Positions 24,835 to 36,136 are shown, numbered from the stretch's first letter. The stretch is DNA of 64,000 nucleotides from Membranipora membranacea (GCA_914767715.1 OU612067.1:11842001-11906000), one strand, 5' to 3'. Notes: generated by a model not told the origin, from the letters alone. Program-made: numbers and translations.

Positions 24835-27149
24835 TCAAGGAGTACTATCACAAAGCACTTTCTTATCAACTGACGTCATTGTTGAGATTTTCGGCTTTGA
24901 TTTTTCTTTCTCAACGCCAATTTTATTTAGCATTTTACTAGTGACATATGTTTTGTTGAATTGATCGTCCAGCAGAGCATATGTCAAATACTCCTTGTGT
25001 GGATTACGACTAGTGGATATCCACACTGGTACAGTTTTACAAAAAAGTCGAGATTGAGCATCAGTAATGGTATCAGCACAAGTGCTAATGAGAAGCTGAG
25101 ACACTGCTTTAGGCGGAGTTGTCTCTCCACTTGGACCACCCTTAGCTCTGTGCAACAGAGTATGATGTGACGAGCATTTACAAACTCCACATTTCCAGTC
25201 CCTGGTACACTTAGCTAAGTAGTGATCTGCTGACAAACAGCGATTACATGCCTTGAGAGTCTTCACTGTAGAAAAACGTTGCTCCACAGAGAGTGACTTG
25301 AAATCTGCACACTTAGACATATACATGTGATTATCAGATTAACATTGAGGACAGCATTTTTTCTTAGACGAATCATATTCTGCATCTGTCTCATGACTGA
25401 CAGCGCTTTGGTTAGATTTTGATTTAGGTTTCGATTGATCACTCTTAGCTGATGAATCCACATTACCCACACCCTTCAAAGCATTCTGGGAAGTAACTGG
25501 ATTGTTTCCTGAGTGGGATTCAAACACTATAAAATCAACAAACCGAGAGAAGGGTGGGAACACCTGATCATGAGATAGTTGATACTCTGTTCCTTTATTG
25601 TTCCACCGTAATGCCATATAATCAGGAAGATTCTTGACTTTGTCCTGATTACGATCACACTCTTCCAAAAATCCAAAGTGTGGGTTTTCTTCGCTCATTG
25701 CAAGGCACTGCTTGAGATAATTTGCCAGCTTTTTGATACCGACATTATCTCTGTTTGTGATATTGGGCCAGGTAAACAGTTTTTTCTTGTATGCCTGTGC
25801 AATAAGATAAGAATTGCCATTATGTCTGATTGAGGTCTTGCCATGCCTCGATATATGCTTGCTCAGAATTTCTGGTTAGATAATGCTCGATTAGCCCTCT
25901 AGCATCACCATCAGTATACTTTTCCAGGTAGAAAAGCTTAGAACTGGCTGTTGGCCATTTTCGTTTAGATATAAAGGCATCAAATGACTTGGCCCAGCAA
26001 TTGTACTTGAGCAAATCACCCTGAAATACTGATGGGTCCTCCAGAGGCATTTTACTAGCCTCTATTGACTCTGCGATGGCATAATCCAACTCCTGTCTAC
26101 GTGACATAGCATAATCTGATTCAATATTTGGAGTTGTGCCCCCTACTACATATGTACTAGAATGCCAGTTTGGTTCTGTTAACTGGGGTGATATACGACT
26201 TTGATGCAAGTCCATGATAGGGGATGGGGGTCTGCGAATGTCATGTGGAGGTGAGGTAAAGTGAACACCATGCGAAAGTACAGCAATACTAACATGTGAC
26301 AACCATGGGCTACTATTGACAGCTGCTGCAACAGCAGTGGAAGCTACAGTCTGTGTATCATGAGCCGTATTATTACGAACATGCATGTTACTCCTAGATT
26401 GAGCTTGTCTATATTGGATAGCCACCCATTGTTACTTACTGGTCCATCATGAATAGCTGAAGCTAGATTACGTGAGTTACGATAAGCCATTCATTGTTAC
26501 TGGTGGAAGCTAAAGCTGGTCTGGGTTGATTAGCCTGAAACGAGTGTCAAGATGACACAGCTTGACCATTCAAAAGCCATCCATTGTTTCCATTGTTTTG
26601 ATGAATATGTATGCTTATCCTACCATCTTGCTTGCATGTAAAATCCATGGGCGCGGCAGATTGATTTGATCCTACTTGATTTTGCTGCTGCTCGCCATTT
26701 ACACTACCATTGGGCGGCCTATGATTTTGACCTTGTTGCACATGTTGACCATTACAATGATTACGACCAGGCATCTGTTGGTCTTCGCAACCATTATCAG
26801 ACTACTGCCGACCCCTAGCATCATGTTGTGATGCTGGTTGCTGAATTTCAGCACCTCCTATTGAGCCTTGATTTATTTGTACAATGTCTGATGAAAATAC
26901 TTTGGCTTGTTGGTCAGTGCTATGAGCAGCAGGAAAAAATCTAAGTTGAGATGCCATTTCAAAATCACCTCCTGTTGAATCGATTTGAAACCGTGAGGAG
27001 TTTTGAATAATTCTATAAATAAGCACTTTCTTTCTGCCGCCAACCGGTAATTTCTTTGATTTCAAAATATCCCTGAGCGCCCTTGCCCCCAACTTATCGA
27101 TCTCTGACCTTGAGATAATATAGCCCTCCATGCTGAGACAAACCAACAA
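24835..27149 (-). pseudogene. BEL/Pao gag and start of protease
   Basis: In order on the minus strand: a SAP-like N-terminus (27149-26802; LGARALRDILK then a GGRKKVLIYRI helix); a Gln/Asn-rich linker (26774-26547); the DUF1759 gag core (26425-25339; VFQGDLLKYNCW, FYLEKYTDGDARGLIE, LPDYMALRW, FSRFVDFIVFE); zinc-knuckle-like Cys/His boxes (25326-25130; CNRCLSADHYLAKC and CGVCKCSSHHTLLH); then the opening of an A17-type aspartic protease (TYALLDDQFNKTYV, ending near 24840). Stops at several points, such as TAG between the first two segments and TAA before the zinc boxes, and a frame break near 25820 disable it. Capsid, nucleic-acid binding and polyprotein processing are family-level roles. Confidence 0.88.
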
Positions 27150-27891
27150 AGATTATTGGCAAGAAACACAACTGCTCCACAGATACCAAGACACACACTG
27201 AAAGCAATACCAAACAACCACAACCACACAACCGAGTACAGCCCAGCAACTAGAGTGCATGAGCCAAAATTTCCGCACTATTGGATGATAAAGGCGAGCT
27301 TGCACAAAAAGCCCTAACCTAATCCTAGTACAAAAGATTGACGGCTTTACAAAAATTACCAAGGCACGCACCTGGTATCAGTGAAGTGTAAAAAGTATCT
27401 CCAGCAGCTCTCCGTCAGCAATCAGGTGGATAAATAAATAATCCAAGAGGTTATCGTATACAGTTACAGTTAGTGTCAGCAAGCATGAGCAGCGAGATCA
27501 GCAGCAGTAGAGTAACGTTGCGTAGCAGTAAATGACGACACAACGAGAAGAGGGTGGTCGTCACACAAGACAAGAGGATACAGCGGGGTATAACGACAGC
27601 TGTATCTAGAGACTAGTGCTTAGGTGTGCTGTGCTAGCAGTACAGGATTCAGGTGGTGTAGCGGTAAGAATCCTGTGGCTCTCTGATGTTGATGTACAGA
27701 GGATGTGGAGGGAGTTGAATGCTCGGCTAGCTGAGGTACAACGACACAGCATCACAAGCTGACTGGTAGAGTAGGCGTCATGATAGTGTAGACGCTGGAG
27801 TGAGTTGCTCTGTGGTTGGTGTGTGGGTTGGCGAGAGTGTTGAGTCGGCTTCTAGCACTAGGCATTATCCAATATCCAAATAAAGTTTCAA
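27150..27891 (-). other. BEL 5' untranslated leader
   Basis: About 740 bp between the 5' LTR and the gag start, C/T-rich on the minus strand, without open frames of note. I could not identify a convincing primer-binding site directly after the LTR. Confidence 0.5.
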
Positions 27892-28532
27892 TGTTCTTGA
27901 CTATAAGGCTTCTTTATATATTTACACGAGATTTCAGAGATTACTTAAAGTATCACAGGATCACAGGTTTCATTCTAATCCCTGAAGGTTCCGTGAAACT
28001 GGACTAGAAAATGGTGCAATCAATATGGTGCATAAAAATGTGCCTCGTTCAATAAAAATGCCGTCAATAATTAACTATTCAATTTAACGCAAATTATAAG
28101 GAACAACATACTCACAGAACAAATAAACACAAATCTAAACCCTATTAATTAATTTTGAATGTACCGAGAAAATAAAAAGATATTAATTCAAGGGCAGAGT
28201 TTAACCTACAGAAAACAGAATTTAATTTATAACATACCTTTTTGCTCCTTTAGTAAATCCCGAAATATCATCTTTGCCCGGAAAAATAGATAAATATAGT
28301 TAAAGTTTATACGCAACTCACATTTACTGAGCCTGTGAGGAAAACCTCAAACACCAAGCCTCACAGGGCAACTAAAGGCTTGAGGATTTTGCTCGCCAAA
28401 TTAATCCAACAGTGCAGATAATTGGACACAAAACACAATACCCCAATACCGCACAAAGCTATGCAGCTATGGCCGATTAGGCACAACTCCCAGTGAATGG
28501 CAAAGGATCTAAACCACAGTGAAGCAGCCACA
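27892..28532 (-). repeat. BEL 5' LTR
   Basis: 641 bp, partner of 14792-15434. It ends 195 bp before the candidate start codon of receptor copy B, so an LTR promoter or enhancer now sits next to that gene's 5' end, in opposite orientation. Confidence 0.9.
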
Positions 28533-28731
28533 CTTGCTATTAACAAGGAAGTTAGCTTAGAAATGTTGCGCACTGTTATCAGAAAACACCTGCATTAGGC
28601 TACTTAATTTCTTGGTGATAACATTGTTTGCTGCTGATAACACTAGCACTGTCATGCTTTGATTCTGATGAACAGTATACTCGCTGTCTAGTGTCAGGCT
28701 TCTCAGGATATCAGCTACTGAGGGACTAACT

Positions 28732-28789
28732 ATGGATGACTCCAAATTTTGGATTCTCAGAGTTTATCTGCTCTCCCTTTTAATATCAG
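28732..28789 (+). CDS. candidate signal-peptide exon of receptor copy B
   Basis: ATG opens 19 codons and one extra base, followed by donor GTATGA. The peptide has an acidic and basic start, then a hydrophobic core (WILRVYLLSLLIS), as in a secretory signal. It ends in phase 1 with a G, which joins in frame to the GT that opens the fucolectin exon at 36137. The join would span an intron of ~7.3 kb holding a Gypsy element and a hAT MITE. No better 5' exon was seen nearer. A chance hydrophobic frame is the alternative. Confidence 0.5.
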
Positions 28790-29039
28790 GTATGACAGTA
28801 CTCATTTGATAATTGTGAACGGTTCACAAACCTTGTAGATTTGTGGTGCGAAGTGAGACTTTTGTCAACTTGGGCGATACTATTATGGATATAAATTTGT
28901 TGCAACTTTTCCCCCAAAGCGAACCTCACTCTGTACAAGTTGCAATGTGATACGGGGAAGTCCAAAGGTTTACAATTGTGGTGCCAAGGCTGATCTCTCA
29001 ATTCTGCCAAATGTGCTAGCAGCAAGTTTAGTAGATATA

Positions 29040-30135
29040 ATAGCACCTTGTCGTCCTCATCTGCTGGACTCTCCACACCACCTTCTAGGTCATCCTTCGA
29101 CAACATTCGTAAATGTTTCCTAGTCCTTCTCACAAGTCTTTCGTCTGTCTCAATCCAGTAGCTATCGGGCTCTTCGGCCTTGTATTTCACAATGGTTCTC
29201 TTGCCCTTGTCTGCGTGACTAATTGTAACCCATACTGTCTGACCCTCTTTTAAATCTGCGAAATCTGAAGCTCTCCTCGTTTTGTCAAAGTTCCTCTTCT
29301 GTCTCTCCTTCAAAGTAGTGTCTCGTTTTGTAAAGCCCTCAGTGTCACATGCCTTCTGATGCTGGATAGGTAATTCGTTCTGCATTCTCCTGCCTAATAG
29401 AGGCTTGTCTGGTCTGCAGCTGCTCTCTAGCGGGGTGGTACGATATGCCATCAGGGCCTCATTCTTATCTTATTCCTTATTCCAAAGTCCTTTAATAGTC
29501 TCCACACTCCTCTCTGCCAGACCGTTAGCCTCATGATGGTGTGGGCTACTAGTGACATGGATAACGCGATATTCTTCAATCAAATCTCTCCACTCTTTAG
29601 AAACATAACAAGGGCCATTATCCGTCCTTATCCTATCTGGGGCTCCAAACCTCGCAATAACTGGTCTGAACTTCTTGGCCAATTCCGCCCCTGTTTGTCC
29701 ACTCATCTCTACAACTTCAACCCACCGGGAGTAGTAGTCAACAAACAAAGCATAAACCTTCCCTCTAAACTCAAACAAATCCGAAGTAACGTGATTCCAC
29801 GGAGCTTCTGGCAGCTCAATTTGGTGTAATTGAAGATTCCTCATTCGTCTAAATCTAACATATTTGGGGCATTCTTCTACCATCTCAATAATCTCCTTTC
29901 TTATAGACGGCCAACACACCAAGTCTTGACTCCTGCGATACAGTTTGACCATACCCTGGTGACCGGAATGTAAGCGCAGCAGCATGTTCTCGCGCATTGC
30001 TGTAGGAATGTACAGTCTGGAGTTCATCACAATTAGGCCGTCTTCCTCACTCAGAAGATCCATGTTGCCCTTCACCTTCTTCAGCTCTCCCTTTACTGTT
30101 CTTGGCCACCCCTCTTTCATAGCCTTCAAAATCAC
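29040..30135 (-). pseudogene. Gypsy integrase
   Basis: Two adjoining frames separated by an in-frame TAA near 29463. The zinc-binding N-terminus has its two His (LHSGHQGMV), but its Cys pair is damaged (EECPKYVRF). The catalytic Asp/Asp/Glu positions survive: SDLFEF, RTDNGPCYV and EANGLAERS. The C-terminal part (MAYRTTPLESS onward) carries a basic, KEGQTVWV-type SH3-like segment. Inactive as written. Confidence 0.85.
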
Positions 30136-30149
30136 CTGATAATCTTCAT

Positions 30150-30733
30150 CTACTTCCGCATTCTCTTTATCTCTTCCACCAACGCATCTCTTTCCGCAGA
30201 TATCAAAGTCCTAATGTGCATTTCCATCTTTGCTATCCTAGCTACTTCTTGTTCGGTCGGTGGCCTTGAGAGTAAATCAGCAATAAACATGTCACTCCCA
30301 GGTGTATGGAAAATTTTATAGTCATATCTCATAAGTCTCATCTTAAATCACTGAATCCTCAGCGGCAGTTCTGACAAATCCTTGCACCCAAGCAGAGGAA
30401 TCAATGGCATGTGGTCTGTCTCTTCTTCAAAATGTCTTCCAACTAGATAAAAGTCGAATTTTTCACATGCCTAGGTGATCGCCAGGGCTTCCTTCTCAAA
30501 TTGACCATTTATCTCTTTTCAGCATATGTGAGCTTCCTAGAGGCGTAAGCCACTGTTTTCCATTCTCGATCTACCTGATCCTGTAACAGCGTTGCCCCCA
30601 GAGAATGACAACTGGCGTCAGCTGTTACCCTGTGACTTTTATTGTATAGTCAAACAAAGCCAACAACGAAGAAGATGCAATCAGCTCCTTAACCTTATCA
30701 AAACTCCTCTGACTTATCTCTAGCCATATCCAA
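30150..30733 (-). pseudogene. Gypsy RNase H region, frame-broken
   Basis: Between RT and integrase, frames shift several times. The clear remnant is the end of the RNase H/connection region (MRLMRYDYKIFHTPGSD then ADLLSRPP at 30150-30341), preceded by a TGA just upstream. Confidence 0.7.
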
Positions 30734-31426
30734 TCATTTTTTTTCCTGTACTTCTGATATGAGAGGGCTGAGTCTACCCAAGTAGTTCACCATATCTAAA
30801 AATCTCTGCAACCCCTTCCTATCAGTCGGTGCCGGCATCTCGCGAACTCCGAATACAAACTTCTCTTTGTTTAATGTCATCCCCGCCTCTTCGACTTTCT
30901 TCAGAACTTCCGCTAATCTTGTATTATGCTCCTCCTTGCTCTTTCCAACAACCAAAGTGTCGTCCATCACACATACCACTCCTGTTAGTCCCTCTAATAT
31001 TTTGTTCAATTGCCTTTGGAAAAATACCGGTGCAGCCAAATTTTCAAACGGCATTTTCAGGTATTGATAACGACCAAAAGGTGTTATAAAAGTGGTATAC
31101 TCTCTTGACTCCTCCGCAAAATCAATCTGCCAGAATCCTGAGTTTGCATCCATCTTGCTAAAGTATCGACTGCCTTCTAACGATGCAAGGGTGTCTTCAG
31201 GATGGGGTAATGGATATGTCTCCCTCATCACACTCTTATTCAGTTGGGTCAGATCAACGCATATTCTGACCTTTCCATTAGATTTAGGGCCTACCACCAT
31301 GCCAGAACACCAAGAAGTTGGCTTCTCTACCTTCTCTATAACACCCAACTCCTCCATCCTTTCTAACTCATCCTTTGTGGCCTTTCTCAATCCTATAGGT
31401 AACCTTCGTGAGACGTTGAAGCACAA
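30734..31426 (-). pseudogene. Gypsy reverse transcriptase
   Basis: 230 codons covering the RT palm and fingers: CSGMVVGPKSNGKVRICVDL, YFSKMDANSGFWQI, FGRYQYLKMPF and a VMDDTLV catalytic box (both Asp present; Tyr of the usual motif replaced by Val). The order and spacing are those of Ty3/Gypsy. The frame ends before the thumb. Confidence 0.9.
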
Positions 31427-31541
31427 CAGATTTGCCCCTCCTCGATTTTTATTTTGAACACATCAGGTAGTTCTTCCAATTTACCGAATAACTTAGGATG
31501 TTTCAACTCTACCTCCTCGCTAATGCTCCTTATTGTCTTCA

Positions 31542-31790
31542 TCACTTCCGAATCTCTGGTTTAACTAGTAAATTGTTATGTGCCCCTTCTAGGATGTACG
31601 CTTTACGTCTTACTTCTTGACCCCATAAAGAGATAAGGGGAAGGTAAGCCTTGAAGTGAATCTCTAGTTTACTCCAATCTGCTCCTCTAAAATCACGTCG
31701 AGTTGGGCGCATATCTAGTCCTAGCCTCTGAGCCGTCTCCCTGTTGATAACTGTCACATCCGCTCCAGTATCCACAATGAATTTAACCAT
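31542..31790 (-). pseudogene. Gypsy retropepsin-like protease
   Basis: 82 codons with the aspartic protease active site VDTGADVTV near the start. Upstream in another frame is a zinc knuckle (CYVCGQPSHIAKFC, near 31940-31980) joining it to gag. Confidence 0.8.
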
Positions 31791-31976
31791 CTTCTTAGAA
31801 GATCTCAGCTTGATTTCAAATTCATTGTCTTTCTTCCTTCCTAGTCATAACGATTCATCGCTGGAGTATCCTGCTACAGCATTTATCTCCCCTTTTCCTG
31901 TTTCTCTGCCTGCAAACTTGTTTGGACAGAATTTAGCTATGTGCGAAGGCTGTCCACACACGTAACATTTCGGGGC

Positions 31977-32972
31977 CTACCTTTGACCACTCGTTTCTCC
32001 TTTCACATTCCTCACCTTCTCCGCACACGATCTGTAATCATGACCCTCGTAGCATCCACATGTCCAACAACCCCGGCCTATGCCCCGGCCTCTGCCCCGG
32101 CCTCTGCCCCGGCATCTGCCTCGGCCTCTGCCCCGGCCTCTGCCCCGGCCTCTGCCCCGGCCTCTGCTACCTCCATGATCTCTGAATCCTGAACTAAAAT
32201 TACTTGCTCCAACCCTGTCTATATCTGCTTGCTCTTTATCAACTGTTGAGGTATCCTGACTAACTTCCACTAGGTCAACTTCTGAAACAGGTTTAGATTC
32301 TCCTGACTTGAAAATTTTGGCTGCAGCCTGGGCTGACTTATATCTACCGCACATGTTTTTCACCTTGTCTAAAGTTAACTCCTTTTTCAACAGCAGCTCA
32401 CCTCTTATCTCATCTACATGCATTCCTTTGATAACAATGAGTGTGTTCATCTCTTCTTCCAATCCGCCCCATCTGCATATACTGCCACTCCTTTCTACCC
32501 TTTCTATATACTTGTCTAATCTCTCATCTCTCCTCTGCTCCATACACAAGAACCTGTGTCTGGTCGCGACTATGTTTTCTCTGCTTGCAAAATGGTTGTC
32601 AAACGCCACTTTCAGTTGCTCATTTTGCATGGCATCCATATCACCATCCCATGTTTCAAAGATGTTCATACCATATTCCCCCATGCTATCTAGCAATAAT
32701 GCCGCTTTTCTCTGCTCTATTTCAAACTTCTCTACTTGACTATTTTCTGCCTTTCTCCTGGACCTAATTCCATCACTGTCCTTGTATCTCAACCCTGCAC
32801 CAATCACAGCTATTTCAAAACGTCTGAGAAACTTCCTCCAACATTCCAACTCAGCACCATTATCCATGCTAAACAATGGAGTCTTAACACTCCTTCCAAA
32901 TTTATTGTCCATGTTTGTAACGTGATCGATGTCGGTTATTGATTCAAATGCCTCGCTATTCCTCTCTCTCAC
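31977..32972 (-). pseudogene. Gypsy gag with RGR repeats and zinc knuckle
   Basis: 331 codons: a capsid-like helical region (residues ~30-210, with RFEIAVIGAGLRY and ERLDKYIERV), a run of Arg-Gly repeats (residues ~270-305) typical of RNA-binding tails, and a CCHC knuckle (CWTCGCYEGHDYRSC). A start further upstream is possible. On the opposite strand the Arg-Gly run yields the spurious Pro-Ala-Ser frame at 31941-32192. Confidence 0.85.
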
Positions 32973-33041
32973 ATATGGCCTCCTCTGCCACTTATTAGAT
33001 CAAAACCTTCACTAATACTCTCTAGTTTACTCCTGACACCA

Positions 33042-33407
33042 TGTAGTGTATTCAACTTACATGAGATATGCTGAGGTGTCCAGTATTGGTACAACTTCTT
33101 TGTCTTCTCTCATTCCCTTCCCCTCTCTAAGCCAGCGTGATTATTGATGCCTCTTTCCTGCGCATTCCCGGATGTAGCCCGAGTTCTTATGCAGCACTCT
33201 TATCTGTCTTTCCCTATTTACAACCTGCAGTCTATAATGCCTTGCACTACACTTGCCTCGCTGTTTGGTGACATGAGAACCACAATTTTTCGTAAGCGAT
33301 ACAGCGGTCTAACACTCCCTATGTATTGCTGGCATGGCAACGTAGTGATCGATGTCTACCATTTTGCCAAAAATTATGACTTACCTTATAAAATGTTCTC
33401 CAACTCA
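33042..33407 (-). repeat. Gypsy 5' LTR
   Basis: Bounded inside by the tRNA-Leu-like primer site (33031-33041) and outside by a purine tract on the minus strand (33410-33441). It begins TG and ends CA. No matching copy is found at the 29-kb end. Confidence 0.55.
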
Positions 33408-33441
33408 TAGCCCCTCCCCTCCCCCCTCCTTCCCACCATAT

Positions 33442-34939
33442 TAGGGATAAATTCATGTAGGCGATTGACCACAGCATCAAACATGTCAAAATATTGTGAT
33501 GAACTTTTGATGAATGTTATTCATATCCTGAGAGCTTTATTGGACGGAGCTGCACGGCCATTATATTGTATGGTAGTCAATGTCAATATTGAGTGAGATG
33601 ACAAGTAGACGAAAATAATCTTGATAATCCGTTGAGTCAATGAAGAGAAAGATATGTTTGTTATCATGGGATCCAAATTTTCATGCAACTTTGAGAACAA
33701 ATTAGGGTATTAGGGAGTATGTTCTGGTGGCTGGATATGCCATTGGTAGCATTTCTAATCTGCTTAGCAGACACACTGAATGTACAAGATCTAGCAAATA
33801 TAACTTCCAGCGGTAGAATAGGCAAAGGCAAAGCAGTCTGATGATGCTTAGTTCAAGGCTCAAAATATGCAATTCCCTGCATTGAAATTTCATGGTGCCA
33901 GGGTATCTTCTTGTTGTGCTCAAAGATCTCCAAACTGAAACAAGAAAAACAAAATAAAAAGGAAATCTGAGACATTAACTGAAACAGACCATACTGACTC
34001 TCGTGATCTGACTGGGCATGTAGATCACTGATAAACTAGGCTGTAGTTACCACAAAGTAGATGTCGTAAGGCTAAGTATAAATCATGCGTGACTTTAAAT
34101 TGCGCATGTGCAAGAACAATGAGTTTAGTCTAGGTTCTGAGAGAAAATTTGGTCAGGGAGAATGGGATAGCCCCTGCACGAACTGCCAATCAAAATCAGC
34201 TAATAGTGACAAGAGAGAATAACTATCAATATCAATTCCGCACCACACGCATTGAAGAGCATACCACCAGAGCAGGTAGCCAATCAGATGGCTTCGGAAT
34301 GCCGAGGCTCAATTTTGCAGAGATCAGCTCATGCCCAGAGCTGAGCATGCGCAGAATGGAAACAGACATTATAACATTCAGGGGCATTTTCATATGTAGG
34401 GGCAGGGGGCATGGCCCTACTACTTTTTCAGCTAGTCGACTTCTCCGAAAAACTGTTAAAGTTTCCATAGTTATCATGAAAATATATTGACACTATTTAT
34501 GTTCATGATAAGCAGGTGTGTAGAGGGCCCAGGTGTTATCCTCGATATTATGAAGTGATATAACACTGGTTTGGCTGTTATTATTGGCCCTTCTCCACAT
34601 GTGACCACATCACTGTCGTATCATCATTTTGCTGCTCTTGTAAATATTTTACCATGTCTCTCACATTCAGATGCCTGCCAAACAAAGTTCACAACCTTGT
34701 TAAACACAAACAGTGCAGCTCACTTGATTCAAATCTCCGAATTAGATGACATTAGAATGCATTGAGATATTGCTAAAGGGACCAATTTCCTTGTCTGAAT
34801 TAACAGGAGTTCTGATTTAGTCTGAAAGTCTAAACTAAGGGGAGTACACTGTATTGTGTTTATAGCAGAATGTTGCAATCCAATAACTAAATGCGAATGA
34901 TTTCACTCTACCCGTTGTTATTACAAGGGTGGTCCCTGT
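33442..34939 (+). other. first-intron sequence of receptor copy B, no gene
   Basis: No exon recognised. Short frames here (e.g. 34149-34490) show no domain. Confidence 0.45.
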
Positions 34940-35354
34940 CAGGGGCGTATATTCTAAAAAATTTCACTCACTGACTTTTCAGAGATGAGCATAATAATCG
35001 GGCGCAGCTCGATCCACACGCCGTAGGCGTGGCAGGGAGGGTGTGGGAGGGGCGCTTAAGCGCCCTCCCACCACGGAAATTTTTGCATATCGGTAGCAAA
35101 ATAGTGCAAGCAGAGAGGTATTTCAATAGCTCACTAAGCTGTTGGGTACTTTCAGAAAACAACTCAATAGCAGTAGAAGTTTACGGTAAAATTTCTCCAG
35201 TAATAAAGCACCCATTTGAAAAAAAACTGACCTCGATGGGATTCGAACCCACAACAATCTTATTTACAGTGATTATAAGGCGGACGCTCTACACACTGAG
35301 CTATTCAGCCACTCACGGAAATCCGTGGGCCGTGAGTGCTAATATACGCCACTG
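34940..35354. mobile_element. hAT-type MITE, 415 bp, with 8-bp target duplication
   Basis: Ends are CAGGGGCGTATATT and AATATACGCCACTG, inverted repeats of 14 bp with one mismatch. They are flanked by identical octamers GTCCCTGT (34932-34939 and 35355-35362). The CAGNGG terminus and 8-bp duplication are hAT hallmarks. Inside are a GC-rich palindrome (GGGCGCTTAAGCGCCC type, near 35048-35072) and a tRNA-like block on the minus strand. Confidence 0.9.
35228..35312 (-). other. tRNA-like block (box A and box B) inside the MITE
   Basis: Minus strand shows TAGCTCAGTGTGTAGAGCG (box A and D-arm) and GGGTTCGAATCCC (box B and T-arm) at normal spacing. The acceptor and anticodon stems do not pair, so this is not a working tRNA gene but may retain an internal RNA polymerase III promoter. 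Confidence 0.7.
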
Positions 35355-35362
35355 GTCCCTGT

Positions 35363-36136
35363 GGTCACTGGCCAAGTGTTTCAACAAGTTTCAACCAAAA
35401 AACTGAAGTGAATTTGTTTTGCCTGCGTACTGGGTAACTGGTTGTTACATGATAATTCATCGGTTTCCTGATAATTAAAATACAATGTAACATAATCATA
35501 ACAGGGAGGGTGAAAGGGACAGGCTATAACACCCACTCTGGTGATCATAAATCCAATATTTTAAAATTTCATTAAATTTATGTGTTGTCTTCTCTTGTTA
35601 TCTGCTAGGACAACTCCTAGTATTTTATTTGAATATCTAGCTAAATATCTTTAACTTTTTCTATTGCTTATAAGTTTGCAGTATAGATTTCAGCATACCT
35701 ATTCATGACCAAAGCCTAGGAGAGAAGGATTTTGCATACATATGTTACTATTATTGTGCATGTGCGCCTGTCTTGAACAAGCTTAGTCCCCTTAGGACTT
35801 AGGTTGTTTGAATACAGGCACTCACACACATTCACTAACATTAAATAACCACCAATTCCCACTTTTATTCAACAGCAACTGAATGCAATCACATATCCTG
35901 TTCAGTTATGATCTTCAAATAAAGCACAGCCAGTTACCAAAGATTTTGATTGATTAATAATGAGTCAATAGAATGTAAAGCCATGGCAGTTGAATTTTCC
36001 ATGTGATGCTATGATAATTATGTTCTTCAGTGCAGAGTAATTTTTAAACATGATTTACTAATTATACTTTTTTATCATATCTTTCTGGTGTATTAGAGTT
36101 ATTTTCAATAGTTTTATTTTCTATTTTTAAATTCAG
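35363..36136 (+). other. intron before the fucolectin exons
   Basis: AT-rich, no exon seen. It ends with acceptor TTTTTAAATTCAG at 36136. Confidence 0.5.

Larger units (their letters stand above)
14792..28532 (-). mobile_element. BEL/Pao LTR retrotransposon with nested insertions
   Basis: Two ~642-bp direct repeats (14792-15434 and 27892-28532) start TGTTCT and end GCCACA on the plus strand, that is TGTGGC...AGAACA on the minus strand. They are flanked outside by the same pentamer CTTGC (14787-14791 and 28533-28537), a target-site duplication. Between them, on the minus strand, lie a C/T-rich leader, a gag with SAP-like start and zinc knuckles, the start of a retropepsin-like domain, and far downstream an integrase C-terminus. 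A purine-rich GGCCGGGAG adjoins the 3' LTR. Reverse transcriptase, RNase H and most of the integrase core were not found; a P-element transposase gene occupies that interval. Stops and frame breaks in gag show that it is inactive. Confidence 0.9.
29040..33407 (-). mobile_element. Gypsy-type LTR retrotransposon, decayed, 3' LTR missing
   Basis: Minus-strand order: an LTR (33407-33042, TGAGTT...CACTACA), a primer-binding site like that for tRNA-Leu (TGGTGTCAGGA), gag, protease, reverse transcriptase, RNase H, integrase. Coding similarity ends near 29040 and no second LTR was found before 28790, so the 3' end is truncated. Stops and frame changes occur throughout. It lies in the presumed first intron of receptor copy B, antisense to it. 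Confidence 0.88.

Noticed and set aside
29533-29829. Plus-strand frame within the Gypsy integrase
   Set aside because: Antisense to the integrase, which carries the catalytic motifs.
31941-32192. Open frame of Pro-Ala-Ser repeats on the plus strand
   Set aside because: It is the antisense of the Arg-Gly repeat in the Gypsy gag, which has capsid and zinc-knuckle context on the other strand.
35228-35312. Functional tRNA gene
   Set aside because: Boxes A and B are good, but the acceptor and anticodon stems do not pair and the block lies inside a MITE.
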